Source of the DNA: Cardinalis cardinalis
Lineage: Eukaryota > Chordata > Aves > Passeriformes > Cardinalidae
DNA length: 64,000 bases
Direction of reading: 5' to 3'
Assembly: GCA_014549065.1 (NCBI GenBank)
Contig: JACDOX010000080.1
Location: 2,330,721 to 2,394,720, forward strand
The notes under the pieces are model-generated. The model was not told the DNA's origin, did not search any database, and saw only the letters and a list, made by a program, of their open reading frames with translations. Positions 13,735-27,800 of the stretch are shown in pieces; within the stretch, counting starts at the first letter, position 1, and every line of letters begins with the position of its first letter. A program made the translations under genes and the position numbers.

Positions 13735-13865
13735 TTGCTTTGCTTGGGTGCTTGTGGGGGTTGCTTTGTTTGNTTGTGGTTTTGTTTGCTTGTTTCCTTT
13801 TGGTTTGGGTTTTTTTGTGGTAGGGTGTGGGGGTTTTGTTGATAGCTGGGGTGTATTTTGGTTGT
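13735..13865. repeat. T/G-rich low-complexity tract
   Basis: About 130 bp made almost only of G and T on the plus strand, with repeated gtttg and ggttt motifs. It is simple-sequence DNA with no coding potential. Confidence 0.75.
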
Positions 13866-15103
13866 TTTGCTGAGCCTTAAGAAACAAGATCTAGCAATGT
13901 TCTGAGCCCATGGATTTACATGCCCATCCAGAGCCAGACAGCATGGGAGGTGCTGTGGAAGCAGAGGTGCTCTGGAAGCACACTTCCCAGTTTAGTGCTA
14001 CCCAGTCTGCACCCTCAGAGAGCTCNAGAAGATGAATCAGAGCCCAGTGTGCAGAATTCTGAAAGTGCCCATCTGAACCCACACAGCTCTGTGGAGACAC
14101 ACTGAGATAACCATCCACACACGACCTCAGGCTGGGAGACATGCTGGTACCACAACTAAGTTGAGAACTTTGAAATATGAAAAGCCAGTATTTCAAACAG
14201 GAAATTAAAAAATGTTTGCAAACGAGGATGCTCTAACACTGCTGAAAAGTAAACTCAAGATAAGTAAGGTATTAACACTTGAGTACATAAAGGGATCTGT
14301 CAGAAAATGGGAAAACTGCAGAAAAGGACTTGAGGATTAGTTTAGCCAGGAATCAAAATATAAATAACAAAGTGACAGAGGAACACAGGGACACAGTATC
14401 TGGGAGCAAATTAGCAGGAGTGTCATCCATACAGATTGCACAGTATCCATTCTGCTGCAACAAGCACTGGTGAAGATTCTCAGCAAAAATGCTCTGCCCA
14501 GCTTGCCCACATTTCATTAAATATACCCAACCACTGTAGAGAATCTAGGTCAGAAATAAAGATGCAAAGANATTTGGGAAACTACTTCTAAGTGAAGTTA
14601 GAAAGTTCTGTATGGTTTAGCCAGGCTAGAGAACAGTGGCATTTCCTGGTGGGTCAAAAATCCTCAACAAATGAATAGCAACATTTGCCCTTGTGTCCAC
14701 CATATATGCATCCAAAAATATCAGAACTTAACTTCCAGAAAATGATCACATTCCCTATAAGGATATATAGAGTTAATGTATGAGATTCATACTAGCACAG
14801 TTAAGTGCTGGAANATGCAATCAAGGTTACACAGATTCCTTTATCACCTTACTTCAGGAACATGTAAACAAACACTCAGCTGGAGATGCTGCTGTTTATA
14901 GATGGATCTCACACTGAAAATAGAATAGATGAGCTGTTGAGATCCATGCCAGGTGCACATTTCTATAACTTTATGATTTCTGTAAAAANATACATTCTTG
15001 ATGTTTTATTTTAGCGTGTGCATACATATAAGCACAGAATCAGGACAAGTTTGTAATACTAATTTATTTTCTAATTTACTTATATAAAANTATTTACTTA
15101 AAC

Positions 15104-15142
15104 AATAACGTCCAATAAATTATATATTTATTGGACATTATT
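15104..15142. repeat. Near-perfect inverted repeat (17-bp arms, 5-bp spacer)
   Basis: The left arm aataacgtccaataaat (15104-15120) and right arm atttattggacattatt (15126-15142) are reverse complements with one mismatch, separated by tatat. It could form a cruciform or hairpin, or be the relic of a palindromic MITE. Surrounding DNA is very AT-rich. Confidence 0.85.
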
Positions 15143-18100
15143 ATTTATTAAGAGAACATACTAATTCTCAGAGAATGCAGTTTACCACTCCTTTGGTACA
15201 TTTAGGCAGCTTTGCTCGTGTACTTAGAGAGAATTGGAAGCAAGGAAGGTTTCTGTGTACTCTCCATCACCAAGTATCTCACCTGAAGATTTAGTTATTA
15301 CCATGCCCTTCCTAAATCTTATATCAATGCCTACAGTTAAAACTTCTGAGACTCCCAAATCCTTTATCAAACAATTTAGTGGTGAAATCCAGCCTAGGTC
15401 TACAAGTTTAAACACAATTATCAATTAATCTCTAAATATAGAAAGACTATTAAAGAACCAGCTGGCATTTTAAAATGATGAAAGCCAACACTGTTCTTTG
15501 GCACTTGCTGCTCATCAGCACTAGCTGATGTTGCTAAGCTACTGCTGCTGCCCAGTTAGTTACACACCATCAGGTAATAAACTCATGCAGGCCACTAGGC
15601 TGCCAGAAGAAAAAATAAAAAGTAAAAAAAAAGAAAAAAAGAGGAGAAAAATCTCACTCAAAATGTAGTCTTACACCAGTAAAACTCATAAGTCAAGTCC
15701 TGCCATCTGAGTCTATGAAGTGCAGTCTAGCTTGTGTCCAAATGAAATTATATACAGAGAAAACCAATCAGCCTTTGGTGCTGTTTTAGAGTCCATGTCA
15801 TCTTTACTTACCCTCTTAATTTACTTCAACCTCCTTTTGCTATAACACAGCAAAGTTTTTACTGTTTTGCCACAATGAAGATAAGTTTTTGTTANATACC
15901 TACATTTTGATGAGTGAATTTTTATTTTTGTCAAATAAATTTCTTGATAAAAATCAGACGGATATTCTGCTTCTGTGGGTCAATGAAGGCAAATGCAAGA
16001 AGCTGGCAGAAAGGATGGTCATTTTTCTGGCAGTTAATTAGAGCCTATGCANATAATGTTGTTTAGTATGTGACCACTGTTAAAAAAATATCTTTTGAGT
16101 TTCTAGCAGTTTCTATGAGGTTATAGTAGCAGCCTTTTCCCAATTCTTTCATCACTCAGCACACTTGGGATTTGCAGCTTTCAAACCCAAACCTGCACTT
16201 ACTCTTGAGCAGCCCAGGTAGCACCATTACTATTTAAGAAACTTGGAGAAGACTCCAAATATCTTCCTAATCACAACATCACCTCCACAGTGCTTTTTCT
16301 CAAGCTTGATTGCATTTTTATTTAGGACATTACCTTCACACCCTTAGCAAAGCTGTGCTGTTTGGAAGCCAGCCTTTTAACTGTGTTGGTGCAGGAGAAG
16401 GTAATTCTATTGGTAGAAGACAATTCTGACCACTAAATAATCCTGTCCTTTCCATCACACACTAACTTTCCATAAGCACTAACTTTATGCTTGTGATGTT
16501 TCTTCCCTTCCTCATAAAATTCAACTAGGANGAACATTATTGAGATCAATTACAAATGGAATGTTTACTGTTTTGGGGGTTTTTTTNGTGGGTCTAGTTT
16601 TGGTTGTTTCCCTGAGGTGAATGCATAACCAGTTAAAAAACTACACAGAATAATATTTAACCATTTCTTACTCTCAGTCAAGAATCANTTGGATTCTGCA
16701 AACTTTCCTCTGATCAACACTTTCTGCAAAAGAGCTAAATGAGAGAGAGCAGAGGAAGAGATCTCAGGTCTACAGAAGTGACAGAAAGGCAGGAGGAGTT
16801 TAATTCACTGAGGGAAGGGACCCTTGGCTGCACTCAGGCACAAAGGTTACTGGGAGCTGGGAGCCAAGGCAACCTGACAAAAGCACCAGGGCACAGCTCC
16901 CAGCTCAAGAAGCAATTGGAGACCCTCACTCCCACAGACAGAAAGGTCACTGTCAAAACTGTGATATTATTACCTCACCAAGCAAAAGAATTTTCTGGAT
17001 CTCACTGCNTTTTTTCCTTCTGAATAATTGACCTCCATTTTGTAGGAAAACAANCAACCAACCAACCCCTACAGGCAATGCATCCTTGAAAGATCAGCTT
17101 ACTCTTGTCAGCTTACGCNGTTCTAGTTTGTTTCAACACCATATTGGGAAATCCCCACAATACAGATTAAAGAAAAACCAACTCAAACAACAAAACATAA
17201 AATCCCAGCAACCCCCCCCAAAAAAAGACAAAAAAAACCCACTAAGCAAAAAAATGCCCAAATTAACAAAGAAACAAACCAAAAAGTAAATATTTGTGCA
17301 GAATTTCCATTTATATTCAAGAGGGTTACTTCTATTTGCTACTCCACAGGATTATAAACTCTGAATCTATACTCAACTAATGCTATACTACAATCCTAGA
17401 TTTCTAGGAAATATTCCTTGCATTATCTGCTGGCACATTCCTTAAAGCCTTGCTGCAGACCATTGGGTCAGTGAAATGACTGAATTCATTGTCCCTGCAA
17501 TGTGCTCTAGTTACTTTTTAAAAACATGGGTAGGTTAAGCTAGAAAAGTTTTAATTTCTCAGGCAAAGAAGGGCAAGAACTATTCATCACTATAATGTTT
17601 ATTANAGTTCCCTCAGCATGTTTGTACAACCCTGTTATCCAACGGTAGGGCATATTTAGAGCTTGCTGAAGTAACAGATCATCACTTGTCAGATGTGGAA
17701 ACACAGAGGGAACAGATAGCACATTTCTTAAGAAAGTTCTTTGGGGATTGAGGGGGTGTGAATCTTGTCTGGGAACACACTATTTGCTTATTCTCATCTT
17801 CCCACTCCTCAGGCATTTCAAGTGGGAACTGGGGAAGCAAACATTTCTCCCATTTAAATGGCCAAGGGATTCTTTAACATACACCAAATACTTTGATTTT
17901 TAATACATTTTGTTGCCTTACACTGAAGGTAGCGCCTGCTTCTGAGAAATCCAGTAAATCACACTGCACCCAACTACAATTTTACTAACTAAAATAGCTA
18001 TATGAGGTATCCTTTTGCATGCTAGAGAAACTACCTTCTTTAATACACAAGCCTACCTTTTCTTTCTCAAGCTATTCACTGTCAATTTAATTGGAAACGA

Positions 18101-21100
18101 AAGGAACCCTTTTCTCCAGACCTGTTTGTAAAATTACAATTTTTCATCTTCTTCAGGATGATCTCCTCAGAAAGTATTTTTTACTTCATCTGAAGTACTA
18201 TTATATGTATTTATACCATTAAACCTCTCATTTCCACCAGAGTCTACTGATTAATGCAATCATTGTGCATTATTGTTAATCCACAGGCTTCTTGTGGGCT
18301 GCAAACAAATATAATTACACTGACTGTTGAATTTTCTGCTTTCAGAAAACAGAACACTTCACAAAGCCTCATATTATTTTTAAGTAGAAGCTTTCCACAT
18401 CCTATTGACCTTTGGCACATCCTTTGGCCTGAGCTGTCAGGCAGAATTCACACCTGCCAGCTCTGTTTGGTGCTGCTGAGCAGGGCAGGATTTGCTGGAC
18501 TCCCACAGAGCCNCCCCTGGCTGCCCCCCCAGGTGCCAAGGAGCAGGGACAGCCCTGGCTCCCTGGCGAGGCTGGGACACCTCTGCAGGAGCTGGGCACT
18601 CCTGACACCTCCCCGGGCACTCCTGCCTTACAGCAGACCTTCCTGGCCAGATGGATGAAACACATCACAGCTTCAGTGCTGCACTGCCNTGCTTTACCCA
18701 AAACCAAAACAAGCTGCTCCTGACATTGGTCCCATTTACCTCCTCAAACTCAACACAAGAATTACATCAATAACAGCTAAACTGTCTAAAACACTGATTC
18801 CTGAGNCTGGAGGCAAAGGAGGTCAAAAGGAGATCTAACATTTTTGAGGTTATATGGTTAACAGAGAGAAGANACCAGAAGCATTTTTAGACCTTTCTGA
18901 ATCAGGTAAATAGTGTTTAAAACATTGCTCTAATTTCTACACAATCTAGTTTTAGTTTTCAAGAATTTGAGCTACTGCTCATTACTACAGCATTCAATTT
19001 GGCACCAGATTCTTTTTCTTGATTAAGTCAAATACAGCAGATCCAAGGAAATAGACTGTTTGGGGACTCTCATATAGTTCCTAAATATGATATACCTAAT
19101 TATAAACAAAAAAATCAAATTGATTTTTATTTTCCAGGAGCTCTAAATGTTAGTGCATACAGAATTACTTTTCCATAGGTAAAATTCTTCACAGACCTAT
19201 ACTGTTTCATTGATATTATATAANTCAAATCAGACACTGATGAAAGGAAATCTTCAGAACCCCAAAATACCCANCCCCCAAAAATAAAAATAAAATTGCT
19301 TGTTGCCGAAATATTCAAGATTGAAAAGTAACTGTAACTCTCAAATTGACTCCTTTTNCCCCCATTCTTTCTTATCTTCTCTAATTTTTCAAAATAGGTT
19401 AGTTAACAAGATAATTACTTCTGTAGTTATGAACCAAAACAGCTGATTGAGGCAAAACCTTAGGCTAGCCCCAAACAGTTCATACTGGAAGGGAAGNTTT
19501 TTAACTGCCAGGACATGAGAAGGAACTGTCAAGGGGGAAGACATTACTATTTGCCTAGTGCTGAATTCCAGACCCACAGGCACANAGGGCATTGCTGCAG
19601 GGAAAGGTGCAAGGTCAAAAGTAGAAAATAAATTCTTTCTGCTCGTTCCTGCTCCTGCCCATTNCTTTAGGCTCACAAAGCAGTGATGGGTATGACTGAA
19701 CTCCAGACAAGTCTCACCTAGGACTGACAGCTCCTGTCCCTGGGGACCACTTTCCCTAACAGCTGGTTTGATANTCCATCTTTCAGACACTTGGCTCACA
19801 GGAAGAGAAAATCCACCAGTTCTAGAAGTGAGGTCCAAANGAAGCTGCCAAGTCCTTCCAGGGAATCACTCCCCTAACTGATGGATTTTCTCTTTAGCTA
19901 AGAACCAANCTCTGTTAAACCACAACAGAAGGTCAGCAAAGGAAGATGAGCACATGGCTTCTGGCAGACACCAAATGCCACCAGATATTGGTGTGATATT
20001 GGTTATCCTTATTATCTGTGCAACACTTGGTTTGTACTGTCATTGTNGCTTTTACAGTAAAGGTTCTTCTCCACTCAAAAGGCAAATATTACATACCAAG
20101 AGAAATGAGTCTGTCAAGCNACAGTGTGAGTATTTGAAAAGCTCAAAGGAAAAGCTGCACTGAACATTTAAACTACTTAGGTAGGAAAGAAAATATTTAC
20201 TGAATTAACACGAACTTCAAAAACAGACAGCAATGTTTTAGTGCTGTTCCTAGTCACTACTTATTGTAGTGATATTTCACAGGATCTCAAAGTATGGTCT
20301 GACTGTGAAGCTTTATTCCAAATTTCAGAAGGAATGAAAGAAAATTTTTANGGGAGGAAAAGAAGAAATCCTAAATTATTACAAAATTTCTTAGGCCCAG
20401 ACCAATATACATCACACAAGAATAAACAGGACAAGAGTTTCTTGTTAGGAACTCCTTAAAAAAGCTAATGTCTCCTCTTGTACCAGAACAGATGTGAAAA
20501 ATTGGTTATGTGAAGGACTTCAGCCTACACATTAAACCTGACTCCTACCTACCATAACATTACTTCAGTCCTTCTGAAAGGACAACCACTGCTGGTTTGT
20601 GCATAAAAGTGACGTGGACAGGTTGTTAACATCCCTCCCAAAGTGCGCCGCGCTGTCAGGCAGCCAAAGTGCACCTGCCAGCCCACCTGTCCTGCCCCCC
20701 CATTTCATTCCCTCTGGTTCCACACAGCAGGTTCTGTGCTAGGAGGAGCACAGGTGCATCAGAGAAATCGTGTGGTGCAGCTGTAAGGGACTCCTGCAAT
20801 TACAGACCCATGGTGGTGTGTCTCCAGGGTATTNATTATCCATTATCCTACATGCATTTTCCTTCCTTCCTTCCCCACACCCCCCCCATTCCAGTGGTGT
20901 TTTGTGGCTTGCCTTGTTCTGGTTTTAAAGTTACTTTGAACATAAAAATTATTCATCATACTCTGTTGTATCTAAATAAATCTCCACTCCCTAAGTCAGC
21001 ATTTTTGTTGCAAACTCAGAAATATTCTTTTTTGATGCTCCCTTTTACTCTTTAAGNGTAATGAAAATTTATTTCACATGAAAACTCTATTATGTTTAAA

Positions 21101-21740
21101 ACCACTGCAAAATGAAAACTCAAATCTAGAACTTCTTGAATTAACATTGCTTTTTGGAAAGCAATTTTCAAGGCAGAAAGGACTACAACAGCCTCCATTT
21201 GGTTTATTCTCCTTTGCAACAAAACAACCTTTCAGATACAAATCATGTCTGAGTAGGCAAGCAAGAGGAAGCTCATCTGTTCATCTAAAGATCCNACACT
21301 TTCATTAGGAGTTTTCTAAATGCATTTTTATTTTTCAGCTCACAAACAGAAAAACTGAAACTTGCCACAAGAATGTGTTAAGTGGTCCTACACACCCCCA
21401 GAAAATGTGAAGGGTCAAGTGTANAGTTTGGTACTCTGGATGACCTGAGACACATAAAACAGACTGTGTTCCCTTCACATCAACACAAACACAGGACAGC
21501 AGCCTTTGCACTGGAGAGCGGAATATTTTTTTTAACCATACATTTCACAAGTTTTCAAAAGGTTTTGTATTTAAGCCTTGGGAAAGATAAAATTTCTTTG
21601 AACTACAGCTAATTTCAAGATATGATAAAACCACTTTCTACCAATGTTATTTCCAGAATGACACAGCAATGTCACACATGTTCACAGCACCATCAAAATT
21701 CTTGATGACTGTTCACAGAGTCAGAACTTGAAAACCTCTT

Positions 21741-21801
21741 ATTTTAGTAGCATTAGTCAACAAATTATTCCACTATTTTAGTAGCATTAGTCAACAAATG
21801 T
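21741..21801. repeat. Short tandem duplication (34-bp offset)
   Basis: The sequence attttagtagcattagtcaa plus caaat occurs at 21741 and again at 21775. It is a simple local duplication with no evident function. Confidence 0.85.
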
Positions 21802-24800
21802 TGCCACTGCTCTAACAAAGGAAAACCATTGAGTTTAACTGTTCTGACAGAACCATGCTCACTAGAATGCATTACAGGGAGATAATGACTTGTGTTTATT
21901 ATTGATAAATCAGGTTGTCCCTAGGCTCTTTACATTGAATGCTCAATGCTGGTTTGGTGTTTTGTTTGGTTTTGTTGTTTTTTTTTTTAACTAAAGAGTA
22001 ATCTTAATTTCCTTAGCAAACAAAAAAGTCTGTCACATCTGAAAAATAGCTGCAAACACAATTTTTCACACAGATGAAAAGAGTTTTTTCCCCTGAAGAG
22101 AGTGAATACAAAAGTGACAGTATAAAGCTANATGTTTATTATCTCTCAGCGCCTCTGGATTAAGTGTGTTCAGTTTAAAACCACCTGTTTTCATCTCTCT
22201 GGCACTGAAGGCTTATCTAGAATCTTCAGATTAAGCCATGCTCTTTTCTGCTAAAACAGTAGCAAAAAAAAATCTCNTAAGTACATTATACCCCACACAT
22301 GAAAATAATTCTGCTGAGATTGATTCTTCNTAAGTGACAGAAATAACAAACCTGCAGAGTTATCAGTGAGGACATTATTTGCTGGCTCTGCAGAACAGAA
22401 ATTACTCATGATGATGGCTTCTAGAAAGAAGGAAATTTCATATCCAAAACTGAAAGCAAGTTTGCAAAGTAGAGTAACTCCTACTTTGTAAATTAGACTC
22501 AAAAGTTTAAAATTGTGCTGCTGTTTCAACTACCCAAGTTTAAATCAAGCTGTTATAAAGATCAGAAATCCAAGTGTTAAATTCAGTTTTCCTCCTTTAA
22601 GCAAAAATACATATTCTTCAAAGTGTTTACATTTTCTCGTTTTTATCAGAATATGAAAATAAAACCAACAAAACCAATAATACACTTTTTGGAATACTAT
22701 GAAATTATTCAATTTTTTAAACCACAATCTATTGGAAAAACAATGTCTCAGTATAAGTGATGCAGCAGTAATTCCAGTAAGTATTTCTCATTTACTGCAA
22801 ATTAGCTCAAAAGTACTCCACCCACTCAAGGCCCTTAAAAGTAACACACCAAGCAGTGGCATCTGCTCCTCAGAACTGGCTATTTTAATCTGCAGACCTG
22901 CATCAAACTACCAATGCAGATGTAACCAGGATGGAGGAAAATTCTGCCCAGCACAAAGCATTTCTAGTCATTTGTAGGGAATTCACATCCCCTGCACAAT
23001 ACAGGAGCTCTCAGATTGCCTTACAGGTTTTACCTGAATTACCAAAGAGCGAACAGAACACGCGCAGATCCGATTGCAAAAGAATCTGGTCTTGAGAGCA
23101 CCCACACCAAGCACTCAGTGGATGAGTGACTATTCACACAGGCTCCAGTCTGGCCAGAGATTTCATCCTCCCAGCAGATTGCATTTGTTCTCCCAGCTCA
23201 TCCTCTGGCTCCATTTTTCCCCCAGGAGGAGAATCTGTGTGCTCTGAGAACACTCCCTGGTGAGCAGGAGCAGTGAGCAGCAGCACACACACAACCAGAA
23301 CTGGAACAACGACATGGACACATCCACAGACCACCAAAAATAACAATGACAAAATAGACAGGGGACAGGACTGCAGTTTCAAACTGCACAGGCAAGAGCT
23401 TGTCAAGGAATTATCAACACAGTGTCCTCACAGACAGATTGTAAACCCTCTGTTTATGGGGTAGACACAGTGATTCTGTGACTTTGCCAAAGATGGNAGA
23501 CTAAGCTTTGGGGCATATTGATCTTAAAATGTTGCCTGCACATAAGCTAGGATGCTCTGAATGTATAAATATTCCTCAATTATAAATTCCCTAGGTTTGT
23601 CACATTTGCATAACACTCCTTTAAAGCAATGTGGTNGCTCCCAAAGAGATGAGGTAATGACCACACCACCTGCTTCTAGAAGAGTAGCTTTCTCTAAATA
23701 CACCACTGAAATCGTTATACTCCTGTAAGTTACATATTTTCAGGCAGTTCACACCCTACACAGTCCCATTATCTGTTCTGCCCTTGGATCCCAGAAGGCA
23801 CAGGAGTGAGCAGAAAAATGAATTGTGAAAGAATAGCTAATTAAACATGATAATTCACAACTTCATTCCTTTAGTAAGTCACAACATAAAACTAAAATGA
23901 AGGTGTAGTAAGTTCAACAGCAGCTGCAAATAACTAGATTATTTACCTTAAAAATTCCCACTTCCACCAAGGTACTTAGCTCTGTCCAAGTTTCTCAGTA
24001 GACTTAACCTGTTCTTCACAGCAAGTTCTCATAACTTCCTGGCCAGTATTTGCTGTCTTTTACACCAAATGCTCCTACATTTTCAGCATTAAAAAAAAAT
24101 GGCTGGAAAGGACAACCAGCATCCAGGAAAAAGATTTAATTCCTAAAGAGACTGAGACATACATCTGTCTTTCTGCTACAGACAAAAACAAACCCACAAC
24201 AAAGTAACTAAAAGCTGTATGCTGACAACAGTAAGAGATTTACTCAAAATAATATTTTTATTCTGCACTCTGTCTGCCTACAGAAATATAAAGACTTCAG
24301 AATCCAGGTCACTTATAACAATTGGGATTAATAAAAACAATGCTATTTCTTCCCTACAGACTGGACACCTCCTGCTTCTTATCATAATTATCTTGCTTTC
24401 TTTCACTACTCCTTCCTGTACCACAGGAAGTTTTTAAATTAAATTGCTCTTAAGGCTAAGGCAACAGAACATNCTCAGAAGCAATAAAAGCTGATGTGCC
24501 TCATGAAACAAATAATGTTGCCTCCCATGAGTCTGCTATTCTCTAGTGCACTGGAGACAAAAAAATCTCAAGGTTTTACTTAGTCCCAAATCCTCAGAAG
24601 CTACAAACNGTTATTTTAGCAGGCACAGTTCAAAGAATTAAAAAGGAATGCTGTCATCTTTCTAACTGTTCCTCTGTCCAGCTGATTTGCTATCATTCCA
24701 TGAGGGTATGGAAACAACACTTCCACCCTGTTCCAAAGCCATGCCTGACCACAGACTCCACAAAGCACAGAGGATGCACCCAAGGCTTCCCAGTTCTTAT

Positions 24801-27800
24801 GTTCTATGACGTGTATGGGCTCTTCCTGTGCACCAATGCCAACTGGCNTCTCTTAACAGCCTCATGGGTTTTCTGGGTTGGATGTTTCTGGGTTTTTTGT
24901 CAGTCACACAACATAGTCAGGATATGCAAATCAAGAATGCTAATACAATTAATAATGATCCATCACAGACAAGGCACATTGCAATCCTTGTGCAGTTTGT
25001 GAAGGTGAGAAGCAAGCCTGTGCAGGTGACTGATTTTTTTACCAACGCTGTGTAGCACAACACACACCCCTAGCAGGCTTCATGAGACACAAAGTACCAG
25101 ACAGCTGACCTCCTTCCACAGACTGCTCACATTTCAAAGCCCCGACAAACTTGCTAAGGGAAGAAAAGAGGTGCCTGAGGTGTTAGCAAATCCAAAAAGA
25201 AAAACCNAGAAGTCACATGGTAGTCAATAAAGGATACAGTGGCACACAGTTACAGATAATGTCTCAAAGAATGTTCGTGTAANTCTTTTGCAAGCGTGTT
25301 CCACTATTTGTACCTAAAACTGAGACTGCACCTTACAGTTCCTAACTGAGNAGTTAACAGTGATCAGTTAAAGGTGGCAGTACAACTTCCTCNAATGTAC
25401 TATCCCATTGAGCAGCTTTTATTTTGTGACTATCACTGGCAAAAACCTACCATGACTGATTAGCCAGACTGCGAAGAGGCAAAAGATTACCGAGTCACTT
25501 GNAGGATTTTTGAAGTGATCCATTTCCTGGTCTTCTAAATTTCATCAAATTGAAGCAAGGAACATCAAAGTAACTGTCCTAGTGAGTAGATGCATCATCT
25601 TTCAAGAATGACATAAGATCTTCAACAGCCACATAGAGAAATCAGTTTCATTTGTTCCCTGGGCTTGACTATTTGATATTCTGATTAGAGGTCTGATAAG
25701 TCTCCTGAAAACTTTCTGTGTGGAAATTTACCTACCCAATTTCCAAACCAGCAATACAAACTCCTCCAAAAAAAGCCTGAAAGGGAATATTTAAAGGTAT
25801 AGAACATTTGCTGAACCAGCAGCAAACTTCACAGAATAACAAATTGTCCACAACAAACTAATCATCATGGCTACGTGTGGTCATTATATTACAAAGGTTC
25901 TATTACATTACATGGGTACCATGTTGCTAGAGTTTCATACCTCCTTGATGTTTTCTTGTTCACAGCTTCTCTAGGCACTGACCTCTCCTTGTTCTCACAG
26001 CAGCCAACTGACTCCAGATGCCACCAATCCACTCTTTTATAACGCTCTCCTTATTGACTACANGTGTGGCCTGTTAACATCAGGCCTGCTCCTAATCTTC
26101 AGTAATTGGTTCAGCTGCAACTCTTTAGGGGCTAAGATTACATTCAATGTCCTATGCCCCCACAGCTCTGAGTCCACAGATTTGGAATCTGCTATTAGAA
26201 CNATCCTCTGCAGAGAAGGCATCTGGTCACACACATCCAGAGTTTCCTCCAAGGAAGCTGCAGGCTGAGCTCTTCAGGCAGTGTGTGTTAACCAGGAGAA
26301 CACAACCAGGCAATCCATACTATGGCTTCTCATCCTCCAGAGAGGATCCAGAGCTCTCACAGAGCACACTCAGAAGCACAGGGGACATTTGGTGAAAAAC
26401 CACCTGATAACCACAGAGTTGGAGTTTCATCTCTACCTACAGCAGGTGGACAGGAAAGCTGCCCTTGGAGTCCTAGGCATGAAATTATCATCTCCAAGAC
26501 AAATAAACAAATAAACAAGTTTCAGGTTGTCCCAGTTCAGTGAACACTGGATCACACCACAGGAGCAGTGAGGTTCCTTTCTCTCAAGGAGCTTGGCTTT
26601 GCTTTCACAGCCACNCTGTTGGCAAGAGGTTTTTCATGCAAACTTAAATTTCCTTGCCCCAAGCTACAACTATCACTCTACTCCTGACTATCCACAGGCG
26701 ATAATGGAAAATACCAGAAGAAAACAGAACAGGGGATAGGAGGAAGGAAAAAAACCCAAACCCTTTAGCTGAAATGGAGAAGAAGAGAAAACCACAAGCC
26801 AGGGTCACAGACAAGAAGAAGTTTTTGAAAGTTAACTCNTTTAAGCACCACCTGAGATTTTTAAACCTATTTTGTACAAAGTCATAGAAAACTACAGAAA
26901 AAACTCCTACATTCAGTTTTCTCAGTTAATAAAGTAGACAAGTATATAACATATTTCCCATTTTCCATAAAAGAAAAGTTGGGTTTGAGTTCACACCAAC
27001 AATCTCCCTTTATATCTGTTTCCATTTTCAAAGAACACAAAAAAGNAGGTATTTCATGAACCTTAAAAACAGTCTACATTAAAGATGCTTTTAAGCCAGA
27101 AGAACTGATCTGCTCTGAACATGGGATATGGATGAAAGAAGGCACAATTGAGAAGAAACTTAATAAAAAGGAAAGGCAGCACANGATCTTCGAGCAACAC
27201 GCTTCTACACAAGAACACAACAACTGCCAAGTAACCATACATAAAAAAGGAGATAGAAGAATACACAGCAATTACTCTAGTGCCAGAGTAATTTTAGAAA
27301 CCTGGGCAATCTTATGATTTAGTTTACTATTTTATTAATACTTTGCTGTACTAGAGAGAACTCTGGTCTCTAACTAAGCCTGGTAATTTTCTTAAATCAA
27401 GATGGGGGGCGGGGGGGTAGCAGGATAAACATCTTTCTGCAAATTTCTAAATAATTTGAAGAAATTACTTCACAAAGTGAGATTTTCTTTTGCAGTCACA
27501 CACCCACAGCTCCATCAGCCTGTGGTTTGCTGCTGTCCCAACACTGACAGGAACCACAAACATCACTGAGCAGAAGAATTTCCTTCAATCTGGGCACACG
27601 CATAACCCACACCTACAAACTGGCATAGGGTTTGCATCCTAAAAGGCAAAAGGAGTACAAATGTTTTCTTATGTTCAAGCAACTGTGGACCTCCAGGAGA
27701 GATAACCTTGTCACTGCTCATACTTCCAGTGATCTGCCAGAACAGCCTAATTTTGAAACCTATCCCTCCACAATTAAAATGGGGCTAGTACTCNGTTCTT

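Noticed and set aside
18254..18707. GC-richer open frames on both strands near 18.5 kb
   Set aside because: No splice context or recognisable protein. CpG content is modest.
23134..23406. Hydrophobic minus-strand frame resembling a signal or membrane peptide
   Set aside because: Isolated, with no recognised family, splice sites or neighbours. Hydrophobic stretches are common in T-rich random frames.
27402..27419. G-quadruplex in a G-rich run
   Set aside because: Only two G runs are present, too few for a standard intramolecular quadruplex.
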